A stretch of DNA of 64,000 nt from Clostridia bacterium (GTDB lineage Bacteria > Bacillota > Clostridia > Oscillospirales > Acutalibacteraceae), in NCBI GenBank assembly GCA_017548045.1, contig JAFYNR010000060.1:38441-102440 (forward strand), written 5' to 3'. The notes under the pieces are model-generated. The model saw only the letters and a list, made by a program, of their open reading frames with translations. It was not told the origin of the DNA and searched no databases. A program made the translations under genes and the position numbers. The stretch's first letter is position 1, and each line of letters starts with the position of its first letter. Below are positions 53,377-62,794 of this stretch, piece by piece.

Positions 53377-55110
53377 ATGATAAAAGCTTTGCTTAAGCAA
53401 ACCAAAGGCTACCGCCTTCTCTCACTGCTTTCGCCTCTGCTGATTCTCGTTGAGGTGTATATGGAGGTACAGATTCCCTTCGTTATGGCTGATATGGTCA
53501 ACAAGGGTATTCTGGGCGGCGAAGGAATCAATTACATAGTCACCGAAGGTCTTAAGATGGTGGCAATGGCACTGGTTTCACTGCTCAGCGGCGCAGGTGC
53601 CGCAAGATTTGCCGCAAAGGCAGGTATGGGCTTCGGTGCAAACTTGAGAAATTCGATTTTCTCAAAAATCCAGGATTTCTCTTTTGCCAACATTGATAAA
53701 TTCAGCACCCCTTCGCTCATTACCCGAATGACAACCGACGTAAACACCATTCAGATGGGCTACACAATGGTTATCCGTATCGTCGTGCGTTCACCTCTGA
53801 TGTTTGCAATGGCCTTCCGTTATGCCTATGCAATAAACGCAGAGCTTGCAACCGTATTCACCGTTGCGGCACCTGCACTTCTGGGTCTTCTCGGCTTTAT
53901 TTACATTTTTGCAATGCCCCGTTTCAAGCGTCTTATGAAAAAATATGACGGTCTTAACGCTTCAATTCAGGAAACACTTATCGGTGCAAGGGTTGTAAAG
54001 GCATTCGTAAGGGCAAAGCACGAAAAAGAGAAATTCAGAATATCAAATGATGAGCTCCGTGATGCATCAATCGCCGCCGAAAAGCTTGTTATTCTGGCAG
54101 GCCCCTTTATGCAGATAACGGTTTACGGCTGCACAATCGCAATTCTCTGGTTCGGCAGCAATCTTGTTATTAACGGCTCAATGGAGCTTGCATCACTGAC
54201 AGCATTCATCACCTATATCCACAACATTCTGATGTCGCTTATGATGATATCAATGATTTTCGTTATGGCAACTATGGCACGCACGTCAATCAACCGTGTG
54301 CTTGAGGTTATAAAGGAGGTTCCCGATATCAACGATGACGGTGCAGACCCCTCCCTTACCGTTGCAGACGGCAGTATCGATATGGAAAACGTATGCTTCA
54401 AATATAAGAAAAACGGCAAGAAGAACGTTATCGACAACATAAACATTCATATCAATTCGGGCGAAACCGTAGGCGTTATCGGCGGAACAGGCTCCGCAAA
54501 AACAACCCTTGTTCAGATGATTCCCCGTCTTTATGACGTAACGGAGGGTGTTGTAAGAGTAGGCGGCAGACCCGTTGCGGATTATACTCTGAAAAATCTC
54601 CGTGACAGTGTTGCTATGGTGCTTCAGGTTAACCTTCTTTTCAGCGGCACCATCGAAGAAAATCTCCGTTGGGGCAACAAGGACGCCACTACGGAAGAAA
54701 TTGAAAATGCCTGCAAAATTGCACAGGCTCACGATTTCATAGCCTCCTTCCCCGACGGATATCAAACAAATCTTGGTCAGGGCGGCGTTAACCTTTCAGG
54801 CGGTCAGAAGCAAAGACTCTGTATTGCAAGAGCGCTTCTCAAATCACCCAAGGTGCTTATTCTTGACGACAGCACAAGCGCAGTTGACACCGCTACGGAT
54901 GCAAAAATCCGTGAAGGCTTCAAGGCAAATCACGGCGATATAACAACAATCATCGTTGCTCAGAGAATAAGCTCCGTTCAGCACGCAGATAAAATCATCG
55001 TTCTTGACGACGGTAAGATAAATGCCGTGGGTACTCACGACGAGCTTCTGGGCACAAACGAAATTTACACCGAGGTTTACAAGTCACAGCAGGAAGGAGT
55101 TGAGGAATAA
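53377..55110 (+). CDS. ABC exporter half-transporter, degenerate nucleotide site
   Basis: This 577-residue protein has six membrane spans and one nucleotide-binding domain. Its Walker A reads GGTGSAKTTL, the ABC signature NLSGGQKQR is intact, but the Walker B carboxylate is Asp (LILDDSTSAVD, usually DE) and the H-loop is IVAQR with Gln for His. So this subunit contributes a non-catalytic site, as in BmrC/TM287-type partners. Its stop overlaps the next start by one base. I start at ATG 53377, as GGAG touches the earlier ATG. Substrate unknown; such pairs export drugs, lipids or peptides. Confidence 0.9.
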   Translation: MIKALLKQTKGYRLLSLLSPLLILVEVYMEVQIPFVMADMVNKGILGGEGINYIVTEGLKMVAMALVSLLSGAGAARFAAKAGMGFGANLRNSIFSKIQDFSFANIDKFSTPSLITRMTTDVNTIQMGYTMVIRIVVRSPLMFAMAFRYAYAINAELATVFTVAAPALLGLLGFIYIFAMPRFKRLMKKYDGLNASIQETLIGARVVKAFVRAKHEKEKFRISNDELRDASIAAEKLVILAGPFMQITVYGCTIAILWFGSNLVINGSMELASLTAFITYIHNILMSLMMISMIFVMATMARTSINRVLEVIKEVPDINDDGADPSLTVADGSIDMENVCFKYKKNGKKNVIDNINIHINSGETVGVIGGTGSAKTTLVQMIPRLYDVTEGVVRVGGRPVADYTLKNLRDSVAMVLQVNLLFSGTIEENLRWGNKDATTEEIENACKIAQAHDFIASFPDGYQTNLGQGGVNLSGGQKQRLCIARALLKSPKVLILDDSTSAVDTATDAKIREGFKANHGDITTIIVAQRISSVQHADKIIVLDDGKINAVGTHDELLGTNEIYTEVYKSQQEGVEE

Positions 55111-57044
55111 TGGCACCTAAAGCAGCTCCCCCCAAGGGCAGTCCCGGCGGCTTCGGCGGTCCCGTCAGACCTTCGGATACAAAGCGCACCTTTGCAAGGC
55201 TTCTGAGCTATCTGGGCAGGTCAAAGCATCTGCTTCTTCTCGTATTTGTTTTTGTTGCATTCAGTTCCCTTGCAGGTATAATCGGAACATCCTTCGTTGA
55301 ACAAATCACAGACGAAATCCTGCTTCCCCTTATCGGCACTCAGGTTACAGCCGATGCTCTCGCACCGCTTGTAAAAATTCTTGTTTCTCTGGGCTTCATT
55401 TATGCCTTCGGCGCAATTTCATCCTATGCGTATTCACGCATTATGCTTCAGGTGGCACACAAAACACTCAACACCATCCGCGCCGACCTGTTCAATCATA
55501 TGATGGATCTGCCCATCAGCTTCTTTGATACACACACTCACGGCGAGCTTATGAGCCGTTACACAAACGATACCGACGTGCTCCGTGAATGTATCAGCCA
55601 GAGCTTTGTTCAGCTTGTATCCTCTGTTGTCACCGTTGTGGGCACCTTCGCAATGATGATCTATTTCAGCCCTCTGCTGGCACTTTTCGTTGTCATAATG
55701 CTTATTCTTGCCTTCTTCATCATCAAGGCACTGGGCAAGCAGAGTGCAAAATATTTCAGAGCTCAGCAGCAGTGCGTAGGCAAGGTTAACGGCTACATTG
55801 AGGAATATATTGAGGGTCTTAAGGTTGTCAAGGTTTTCTGCCACGAAGACAGTGCCAAGAGCAGTTTTTCACAAATCAACGATAATCTGCGCCACGCCGC
55901 AACCAACGCACACACCTATGCAAGCATTCTGATGCCTATTATGGGTAATATTTCATATATTACCTATGCCGCAGCGGCAACCCTCGGTTCCCTTGCAATT
56001 CTGAAAATTCCCGAAGACTCATTCTTCAGCCTTTCAGTAGGTGCACTTTTCACCTTCCTTATTTATACAAGGCAGTTTTTCCAGCCTATCACTCAGATTT
56101 CACAGCAGTTCAACAATATTATCGCAGCCCTTGCAGGTGCGGAGCGTATCTTTGAAATCATCGACACTCCCATTGAGGCTGACGACGGTTACGTAACCCT
56201 TGTCAATGCAAAGAAAAACGAAAAGGGCGAAATTGTTGAATGTGAAGAAAGAACGGGTATGTGGGCGTGGAAGCATCCCCACGGCGACGGCACTCTCACC
56301 TATACCGAATGGAAGGGCGACGTTCGCTTCGAAAACGTAACCTTCAGCTATGACGGCAAAAAAACCGTTCTTAAAAACGTATCGCTTTATGCGCGTCCCG
56401 GCGAGAAAATTGCATTCGTCGGCTCAACGGGTGCAGGTAAAACTACCATTACGAACCTTATAAACCGCTTCTATGACGTTGACGAGGGTAAGATAACCTA
56501 CGACGGCATCAACGTCAAAAAGATTAAAAAGGCGGCTTTAAGACGCTCTATGGCTATGGTTCTGCAGGATACACACCTTTTCACGGGCACCGTCAGAGAT
56601 AATATCGCCTACGGCAAGCTTGACGCAACAGACGAAGAAATAGTTGCAGCCGCAAAGCTTGCAAACGCTCATTCCTTCATTACCCGCCTGCCCGACGGCT
56701 ACGACACTATGATAACGGGCGACGGTGCAAACCTTTCTCAGGGTCAGCGTCAGCTTCTTTCAATCGCCCGTGCCGCCGTTGCGGATCCGCCCGTGCTTAT
56801 TCTTGATGAGGCTACAAGCTCCATTGACACAAGAACAGAGCATCTCATTGAATTGGGTATGGATAAGCTTATGGAAGGCAGAACCGTATTCGTTATTGCT
56901 CACAGACTTTCAACCGTAAGAAATTCAAACGCCATCATGGTGCTTGAGCAGGGTGAAATAATTGAGCGCGGCGACCACGACGACCTGATTTCGCAAAAGG
57001 GTAAATACTATCAGCTTTATACAGGTCAGTTTGAGCTTGACTAA
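55110..57044 (+). CDS. ABC exporter half-transporter, catalytic subunit
   Basis: This 644-residue partner has a Pro/Gly-rich start, six spans and a canonical nucleotide-binding domain: GSTGAGKTTITNL, NLSQGQRQLLSIARA, LILDEATSSIDT and IAHRLST. An insertion of about 30 residues (around 370-400, EERTGMWAWKHPHGDGTL) precedes the ATPase, as seen in this subfamily. With the previous gene it forms a heterodimeric exporter with one active site. It is followed by a strong bidirectional terminator. Confidence 0.92.
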   Translation: MAPKAAPPKGSPGGFGGPVRPSDTKRTFARLLSYLGRSKHLLLLVFVFVAFSSLAGIIGTSFVEQITDEILLPLIGTQVTADALAPLVKILVSLGFIYAFGAISSYAYSRIMLQVAHKTLNTIRADLFNHMMDLPISFFDTHTHGELMSRYTNDTDVLRECISQSFVQLVSSVVTVVGTFAMMIYFSPLLALFVVIMLILAFFIIKALGKQSAKYFRAQQQCVGKVNGYIEEYIEGLKVVKVFCHEDSAKSSFSQINDNLRHAATNAHTYASILMPIMGNISYITYAAAATLGSLAILKIPEDSFFSLSVGALFTFLIYTRQFFQPITQISQQFNNIIAALAGAERIFEIIDTPIEADDGYVTLVNAKKNEKGEIVECEERTGMWAWKHPHGDGTLTYTEWKGDVRFENVTFSYDGKKTVLKNVSLYARPGEKIAFVGSTGAGKTTITNLINRFYDVDEGKITYDGINVKKIKKAALRRSMAMVLQDTHLFTGTVRDNIAYGKLDATDEEIVAAAKLANAHSFITRLPDGYDTMITGDGANLSQGQRQLLSIARAAVADPPVLILDEATSSIDTRTEHLIELGMDKLMEGRTVFVIAHRLSTVRNSNAIMVLEQGEIIERGDHDDLISQKGKYYQLYTGQFELD

Positions 57045-57050
57045 AAGATT

Positions 57051-57094
57051 CAAGGCAGCTTCACAAACGTGAAGCTGCCTTGTTTTTATTTTTT
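57051..57094 (+). terminator. Bidirectional terminator after the ABC exporter
   Basis: CAAGGCAGCTTCAC/GTGAAGCTGCCTTG, a 14-bp stem with AAAC loop, followed by TTTTTATTTTTT; A-rich on the left. Confidence 0.95.
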
Positions 57095-59311
57095 GACTAT
57101 TATTTTGTATCCGCCCTGAGTAAGGAAATAATGGAGGTCATCAAGTATCTGATAATCGTATTTGATAACGTCCTTTTCAACCTCGCTCACTCCGTCTCTT
57201 TCGGCAACAAGCCTTCTGAATTCCACTAGCCCGTCAAAGGTTGTCAGATTTCCGTGACGGCGGAAAGCATAGTTCTTGCCGTTGGTAAACCTGCCGTTTT
57301 CCTTTTCGCCGAGAATTTGCTCCCTCGTAGCAGGAACAAAGCCCTTTGAAATATGATAGGAATTCCATCGACAGTGCTCAAGAATTGCCATATTGCGCCT
57401 TCTTGAATCCGCAAAATCCAAACCGTAATTAATCAGCTTTCTTCCACCCACGGGCGTTTCGCCGATATATTCGGGTAAATCCTTTCCTGCATAAACTGCC
57501 ATATATTCATCCTCTGTCAGCGCAGGCTCATCGTTGGCATCAAGCTCACAGTAATCAAGCCCCATAAGATTCAGCTTCGCCCTTATGCTGAGCGCCGCAT
57601 AAATATTGGATTCACGGACAAACCTGTTCATTTCCGTATGCCATTTTTTGAAGGATGCGTATTTTTGGTTTGCAATGAATTCATCCGTAATTTCAGCTTT
57701 TGGATTGCTTAAAGCATATTCAAGGTCGTAATCTTCGTTTCGCATAAGAGCAATTCTGCGGATTTTGTCCGAGAGGATTGTGTCAATGTTATAAACAATT
57801 TCATTTTCGTCACCGATAAAAATACAGCCCTCGGCTTCCAAAGCATCCTGCTCTTTGGTACGCTTGTGTATCCTTACGAAGATAACAAGATTTTTACCCC
57901 ATTCGCGGCGCTTTTCAACAAGCTTCTGCGCCATATCTATGTTTTCAAGGTCTGTGCCGAAGTTGATTAACACGAAGTTTGCATCGTTTTCATCTTCAAC
58001 GTACTTTTTCAGTTCTTTGTAGAATCTTTCATCGTTGACGTCAAAGGGGCAACCGATCTCCTCTGCGGGAAGAGAAGGCAAGGGCAGATATTCTTCCGCT
58101 CTGATGTCTGCATCATCTGTTATTTCGTTGCGGTATCGGTAGTAGCTGTGGTTAAGATTTTTATCCTTTTGAACGTTATCCGTATCAAAAATAAAATAGT
58201 TCACCTTTTTAGGCTCGGGACCTTTTTCGCCTTCGGCAAGGAACTGATTGTTTGAAACCGAGGTAAGGAAAATCTGACGGCCCACCTTGTCAAAAGAAAG
58301 CATAAAGAAATTGATATTAACGTCCTTCTTTATGAGCGAGGTGTCGTAGTCAACCTGCTTTTCGTTCATAAAGTATGCAAGGGGATATCTTTCAATGAAA
58401 TCCGAAGCAATCTTCTGATACTTGTTAACGAAGGCTATGCAGCCGAAGCCGTCTGACTCAATATCCTCATATATGCCCTGATACTTAAGATCGCCGAAAA
58501 CAAAGATTTTGACCGTTCTGAAGGTTTTTTCTTTTTCAGCCTCAGTCTGCGCCGAAATCTTTTCGATTATCTTTCTGCATATACGCATATTGCGTTCATC
58601 GGACTCCGTATTGATAATAACAACGGTTTCAGCTTTTCCGCCGTTTTTTGCTGCAACGCTCTTAAGCTTTTTCAAAGCGGAAACAATACGTCTTTCTCTG
58701 AAGATTTCCTCTGTTGCCTCTTTATCAGACCAATCGGGAATGTCGGATATTTCTTTCAGATAGAAATTGCTGCGGTCATCATCCGATATTTTATCGATAA
58801 TCACCTTTACACGGTTTTTATCGCTCTTATAAATATCAACATTCTGAGGATTGCTGCCGAAAATAAGAAGCCTATCCTTCAGACAATATTTGATTTTTAT
58901 GCCCTGCAGAACCTCCCATACCCGCTGATTGATAAACGAAACCGTTACCAGAACAACGTTAAGCCCTGCCATAATAAAGCAGAAATAAACCGTTACCGTG
59001 TAAAACAAATCGTCACTCATAAGAGCTTCAATATCCCCGAAATCATATTTCAGAACAACAAGCTCAAAAAGTTTGGGAACGGCATTGAAAAAGGCTTTAA
59101 TAATATCCTGACCTTCGTATATATGACCCAGAGTGTAAAGAGGAAGCGCCGCCGCATAAATAATGGCAAACCTGCCTTTTTTGAAGCCTCTCAGAAAGCG
59201 TATTCTTTGCACACGCCCCTTGAAAGCAATGTTCACAATACCTCTGAGCACTTCAATGCTTAAAGTTATGAAGCATACTGCCGTTACGATTTTTATTGCA
59301 ATATTATTCAT
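57086..59311 (-). CDS. Membrane protein with RCK/TrkA-N-like and RyR-like domains
   Basis: This 741-residue protein has three likely membrane spans (about 4-29, 48-65, 102-128), and then a large cytosolic part. A Rossmann-like strand LLIFGSNPQNVDIY begins near 148, and a second one, FVLINFGTDLENIDM, lies further down, both resembling TrkA-N/RCK units. The last 100 residues contain AILEHCRWNSYHISKGF (EHxRW near 645), the signature of bacterial RyR-type domains. No potassium selectivity filter is seen. The start at 59311 overlaps the rhamnosidase gene by 8 bases, so the two are coupled. Such RyR proteins are thought to sense nucleotides or ions; the role here is unproven. Confidence 0.68.
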   Translation of the reverse strand: MNNIAIKIVTAVCFITLSIEVLRGIVNIAFKGRVQRIRFLRGFKKGRFAIIYAAALPLYTLGHIYEGQDIIKAFFNAVPKLFELVVLKYDFGDIEALMSDDLFYTVTVYFCFIMAGLNVVLVTVSFINQRVWEVLQGIKIKYCLKDRLLIFGSNPQNVDIYKSDKNRVKVIIDKISDDDRSNFYLKEISDIPDWSDKEATEEIFRERRIVSALKKLKSVAAKNGGKAETVVIINTESDERNMRICRKIIEKISAQTEAEKEKTFRTVKIFVFGDLKYQGIYEDIESDGFGCIAFVNKYQKIASDFIERYPLAYFMNEKQVDYDTSLIKKDVNINFFMLSFDKVGRQIFLTSVSNNQFLAEGEKGPEPKKVNYFIFDTDNVQKDKNLNHSYYRYRNEITDDADIRAEEYLPLPSLPAEEIGCPFDVNDERFYKELKKYVEDENDANFVLINFGTDLENIDMAQKLVEKRREWGKNLVIFVRIHKRTKEQDALEAEGCIFIGDENEIVYNIDTILSDKIRRIALMRNEDYDLEYALSNPKAEITDEFIANQKYASFKKWHTEMNRFVRESNIYAALSIRAKLNLMGLDYCELDANDEPALTEDEYMAVYAGKDLPEYIGETPVGGRKLINYGLDFADSRRRNMAILEHCRWNSYHISKGFVPATREQILGEKENGRFTNGKNYAFRRHGNLTTFDGLVEFRRLVAERDGVSEVEKDVIKYDYQILDDLHYFLTQGGYKIIVKK

Positions 59312-61487
59312 GGAATTTATGCACTCCTGCTCCGATTTCCGTTTCCTTACCGCCGAGAATAACTGTTGCGGTTGCACCTTCGGGTACGGTAAATTCATAC
59401 TCTGTTTTACCGTTTTCGGTTTTCCATCGGGACTTCACAAGACCCTTTCTTGTGTCTATGGATGCCTTGACGTAGGTAAGTCTGCCGTCGGTAAGGGGAG
59501 CGAATACAATATGTTCAAAGGCAGGCTTGCTTTCATCAATCTTAATGCCTGCCGCGTCGCCGTAAAGCCAATCCGCCACACTGCCGTATGCATAATGGTT
59601 GAAGGAATTCATTGACGTGCTCCACATTGTACCGTCCTCACGGATGCTGTCCCAGTGCTCCCAGATTGTAGTTGCGCCCATCTTCACGGAGAATAACCAG
59701 GAAGGATATTCTTCTCGGAGAAGCAGGCTGTATGCCGTTTCGGTATAGCCGTTGTCGCTGAGTGCGTGAAGCAGATACGGTGTGCCTACAAAGCCTGTTT
59801 TAAGGTGTCCGCACTCCGTCACAAGGTCATTAAGCTGCTTTGCGGTTTCGGGAGCATTATCCGTAATTCCGAAATGAAGTGCAAGCACGGCGGCGGTCTG
59901 CGTTTCAAACTCGGGCTTGATTCTGCCCTCGCTCATAAATTCACGTCTGAACGCCTTGATTGAGTTTTCTCTCTTTGCAAGAAGCTCTGCGTTATCTTCA
60001 CCGCAAAGAGCCATGGTTTTTGCAAGAATTTCGGTTGAATAAATGTAATATGCGGTTGCAATCAGACTCTTTTCGGTGCCTTTGGAGCAATCCTCGGGGC
60101 TGCTGCCGTCAAGGTTAAGCCAATCGCCGAAGTGCCAGCTGTTTGACCATATGCCGTCATAGCTGTGTTCTTCGATATACTCAATATATTTCTTCATTGA
60201 TTCAAGAGAATCCTTGAGAATCTCCGTGTTTGCATAGGTAAGATACATCTGCCAGGGGCAAATCGTTGCCGCATCCGCCCAGGCGGCAGAGCTGTTGTCA
60301 TCCATACCGAACACGTTGGGAATAACGTGAGGAATTGAGCCCCAATCCGTCTGGTCGGCACGTAAATCCGCAAGCCATTTTGTAAAGAATCTTTCAACGT
60401 CGTAGTTATATGATGCGGTCTTTACGAACACCTGAGCATCACCCGTCCAGCCCAGACGCTCGTCACGCTGAGGGCAGTCCGTAGGCACGTCAAGGAAATT
60501 ACTCTTCTGACCCCAGATTATATTTGAAAACAGCTTGTTTACTCTTTCATCCGAGCACTCAAAATAACCCGTTCTCTTCATATCGGAATGAACGACGATT
60601 GCAGTGAAATTCTCTTTTTTCACCTCATCGCTCCAATTTTCCAGTCTGATATATCTGAAGCCGTAGAAGTTATAATCAGGCTTATGGATATGCTCCTTGC
60701 CGTCACAGAGAAAAACAGCCTGAGCCTTGGCACTTCTCAGATTATCGGTATAGAAATTACCCTCTGCATCCAGCACCTCTGCGTGGCTGATAACAGCCCT
60801 TTCGCCCTTGTTGCCTTTAATTCTGAACTCAACATAGCCCGTCATATTCTGACCGAAATCAATAACGGTTTCACCCTTGGGAGTAATGATTATCTCCTTT
60901 GCTTCAAGGCGCTCCTGCTCAATTACCTTTTCACCCTGACGGTCGAGAAGAACCCCTCTGTCCTTCTCAAAAACCTGTGCCTTGGCAGGGAAAATATCCT
61001 TATAGGCAGGGTCGTAAATATAGCCGTCATAAACGGTGGAGTGAACAGTCTTTCCGTTTTCACACATACAGTCGCCGCCGCTGGTGAGAATTCTTGTTTC
61101 TCCGTCGGCATAATTTATTGTGAGGGCAAAAATAGCCGCAGTTTCACTGTTGCCCAGATGAAGGTCGCCGTTATGTCTGCCGAAATATTCGCTTGCCTTC
61201 CAGCCCGGTGCAACACCCACTTCAAGAATATTGTTTTTGCCCATCATTCCGGTTACGTCGTAGCTGTCAACCTGCAGACGCTTACGGTAGGTTGTCCAGC
61301 CGGGAGCAAGAATAAAATCGCCCACACGCTGACCGTTGATTTTCGCAACGTATACACCCAGAGCGGTAACTTCAAGGGTTGCATTTATAATTTCTTTTTC
61401 CGAAACAAAGCTTTTTGAGAAAACAACCTCACGGTTGCCGGATGATTTAGGACTTTTTATCCACTGTGCATTAAGAATATTTTTCAT
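59304..61487 (-). CDS. Alpha-L-rhamnosidase, GH78 family
   Basis: The 727-residue glycoside hydrolase removes terminal L-rhamnose from plant or bacterial glycans. It has the N-terminal beta domains (TLEVTALGVYVAKINGQRVGDFILAPGWTTY), the (alpha/alpha)6 barrel with DCPQRDERLGWTGDAQVF, ADWG-type catalytic acids and TIWEHWDSI, and the C-terminal beta domain with FNHYAYGSVADWLYG. No signal peptide is seen, so it acts in the cytosol on imported oligosaccharides. It is upstream of, and overlaps, the RyR-like gene. Confidence 0.9.
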   Translation of the reverse strand: MKNILNAQWIKSPKSSGNREVVFSKSFVSEKEIINATLEVTALGVYVAKINGQRVGDFILAPGWTTYRKRLQVDSYDVTGMMGKNNILEVGVAPGWKASEYFGRHNGDLHLGNSETAAIFALTINYADGETRILTSGGDCMCENGKTVHSTVYDGYIYDPAYKDIFPAKAQVFEKDRGVLLDRQGEKVIEQERLEAKEIIITPKGETVIDFGQNMTGYVEFRIKGNKGERAVISHAEVLDAEGNFYTDNLRSAKAQAVFLCDGKEHIHKPDYNFYGFRYIRLENWSDEVKKENFTAIVVHSDMKRTGYFECSDERVNKLFSNIIWGQKSNFLDVPTDCPQRDERLGWTGDAQVFVKTASYNYDVERFFTKWLADLRADQTDWGSIPHVIPNVFGMDDNSSAAWADAATICPWQMYLTYANTEILKDSLESMKKYIEYIEEHSYDGIWSNSWHFGDWLNLDGSSPEDCSKGTEKSLIATAYYIYSTEILAKTMALCGEDNAELLAKRENSIKAFRREFMSEGRIKPEFETQTAAVLALHFGITDNAPETAKQLNDLVTECGHLKTGFVGTPYLLHALSDNGYTETAYSLLLREEYPSWLFSVKMGATTIWEHWDSIREDGTMWSTSMNSFNHYAYGSVADWLYGDAAGIKIDESKPAFEHIVFAPLTDGRLTYVKASIDTRKGLVKSRWKTENGKTEYEFTVPEGATATVILGGKETEIGAGVHKFHE

Positions 61488-61570
61488 AACTTACCTCCGA
61501 AGGTCTTTGTAATTTTCATTTTATATCACATCACCGTAAAAAGCAATAATAAAAATTTATATTTATACCC

Positions 61571-61599
61571 TTGATTGACAGCGTGATAACTGATAGAAT
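61571..61599 (+). promoter_or_regulatory. Probable promoter of the DUF3298-type gene
   Basis: TTGATT (61571-61576) and TAGAAT (61594-61599) are 17 bases apart, 21 bases before the start codon. Confidence 0.65.
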
Positions 61600-61620
61600 A
61601 CCCTTGAAAGGAAGGTTTTT

Positions 61621-62361
61621 ATGAAACGGATTTTAAGTTTGTTTATGATATTTATTCTTATTTTCAGCCTTGGGGCCTGTAAGGGTAAAAATAAAGACGA
61701 AGCAACAACCGTGCCTGCGCCTGTTATTGAGGAAAGCACACACTCAAAAGAATTCAAGGATGAAAGCGGCAGGGTTGTATTCACCGTTAACGTAACGCTT
61801 CCGCAGATAAAGGACAACTGCGACCCCAAAATTGCGGAATACATAAACGGTGTTGCTCTTGATATTTTCAACGATGCCTGTGACTTTGCGGAAAGCAACC
61901 TTGAAAGCGCGGCAAAATCAAAATCGCCCTGGACAAAAAACATTACCTTTGAAACAACGCTCCTCAACGACAGATATGCCTGTTTTTTGGTCAGCGATCT
62001 TTTCAGCCTTTACGGTGATATCCCCACCCTCAGCACCGTTTGCTTTGATATTCGGAAGGGTGAACGCTGCTATCTGAACGATTTCGCCTGTGTACCCGAG
62101 GACCCCGAGGGCTGTTTTGAAAATTTCATCACAGATACTCTTGCACCCGTATTACCCGTAAGATTTCACAATCCCGAATATATTACGGAAGAGGTTCTTC
62201 AAAGACTGAGTGAAATTGTTGACCCCGATAACTTCTATCTCACCGAAAAGGGTATGGGCTTTTATTTCAACAAGCACCTTGTTCACGAATATCTGCAAGG
62301 CAACTATAAAGCAACCTTCACCTGGACCGAGCTTACAGGCTGCTATGAACTTCCCGAATAA
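61621..62361 (+). CDS. DUF3298/RsiV-like lipoprotein
   Basis: The 246-residue product has a lipoprotein signal (lipobox SLGAC, Cys20). The extracellular part fits the DUF4163/DUF3298 architecture also found in RsiV and PdaC: VFTVNVTLPQI near the start, SDLFSLYGDIP, and FYLTEKGMGFYFNKHLV near the end. Some relatives bind lysozyme or act on peptidoglycan, but no enzymatic motif is clear here. AAAGGAAGG precedes the ATG. It is a single-gene unit. Confidence 0.8.
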   Translation: MKRILSLFMIFILIFSLGACKGKNKDEATTVPAPVIEESTHSKEFKDESGRVVFTVNVTLPQIKDNCDPKIAEYINGVALDIFNDACDFAESNLESAAKSKSPWTKNITFETTLLNDRYACFLVSDLFSLYGDIPTLSTVCFDIRKGERCYLNDFACVPEDPEGCFENFITDTLAPVLPVRFHNPEYITEEVLQRLSEIVDPDNFYLTEKGMGFYFNKHLVHEYLQGNYKATFTWTELTGCYELPE

Positions 62362-62374
62362 AGACAATATGAAA

Positions 62375-62410
62375 AGCCCCTGCTCAGCATGAGCAGGGGC
62401 TTCTTGTTTT
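62375..62410 (+). terminator. Bidirectional terminator between the DUF3298 gene and rplQ
   Basis: GCCCCTGCTC/GAGCAGGGGC with a 5-base loop, then TTCTTGTTTTT to the right and AAAAG to the left. Confidence 0.93.
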
Positions 62411-62438
62411 TATAGTGTTAACTATCTTATATCAAGAC

Positions 62439-62780
62439 TTATACAAGCTCGATGATGCACATCTCAGCAGCGTCGCCTCTACGGGGACCTGTCTTGATAA
62501 TGCGGCAATAACCGCCGTTAACTTCCTTATACTTGGGGGCAATCTCATCAAAGAGCTTCTTTGCTACGTCTTCTTTTGTAACGTAAGCAAGAACCTTGCG
62601 CTTTGAGTGGAGAGAATCGTCCTTAGCAATGGTGATCATCTTTTCAGCCATTGCACGAACTTCCTGAGCCCTTGTAACGGTGGTCTCTATTCTGCCGTTT
62701 TCCAAAAGATAGGTAACAAGGCCTCTGAGCATCGACTTGCGATGGTCACTTGTGCGGCCAAGCTTTCTGGTACCGGGCAT
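62439..62780 (-). CDS. rplQ: 50S ribosomal protein L17
   Basis: The 113-residue product begins [20 protein letters not shown] and has [22 protein letters not shown] and the C-terminal [16 protein letters not shown], a complete bacterial L17. It follows rpoA by 14 bases, the usual alpha-operon order. Confidence 0.98.
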   Translation of the reverse strand: MPGTRKLGRTSDHRKSMLRGLVTYLLENGRIETTVTRAQEVRAMAEKMITIAKDDSLHSKRKVLAYVTKEDVAKKLFDEIAPKYKEVNGGYCRIIKTGPRRGDAAEMCIIELV

Positions 62781-62794
62781 AAGTTCACACTCCT

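Noticed and set aside
60588-61418. A 276-residue open frame opposite the rhamnosidase gene
   Set aside because: Antisense shadow of GH78 coding sequence; no family motifs or start signal.
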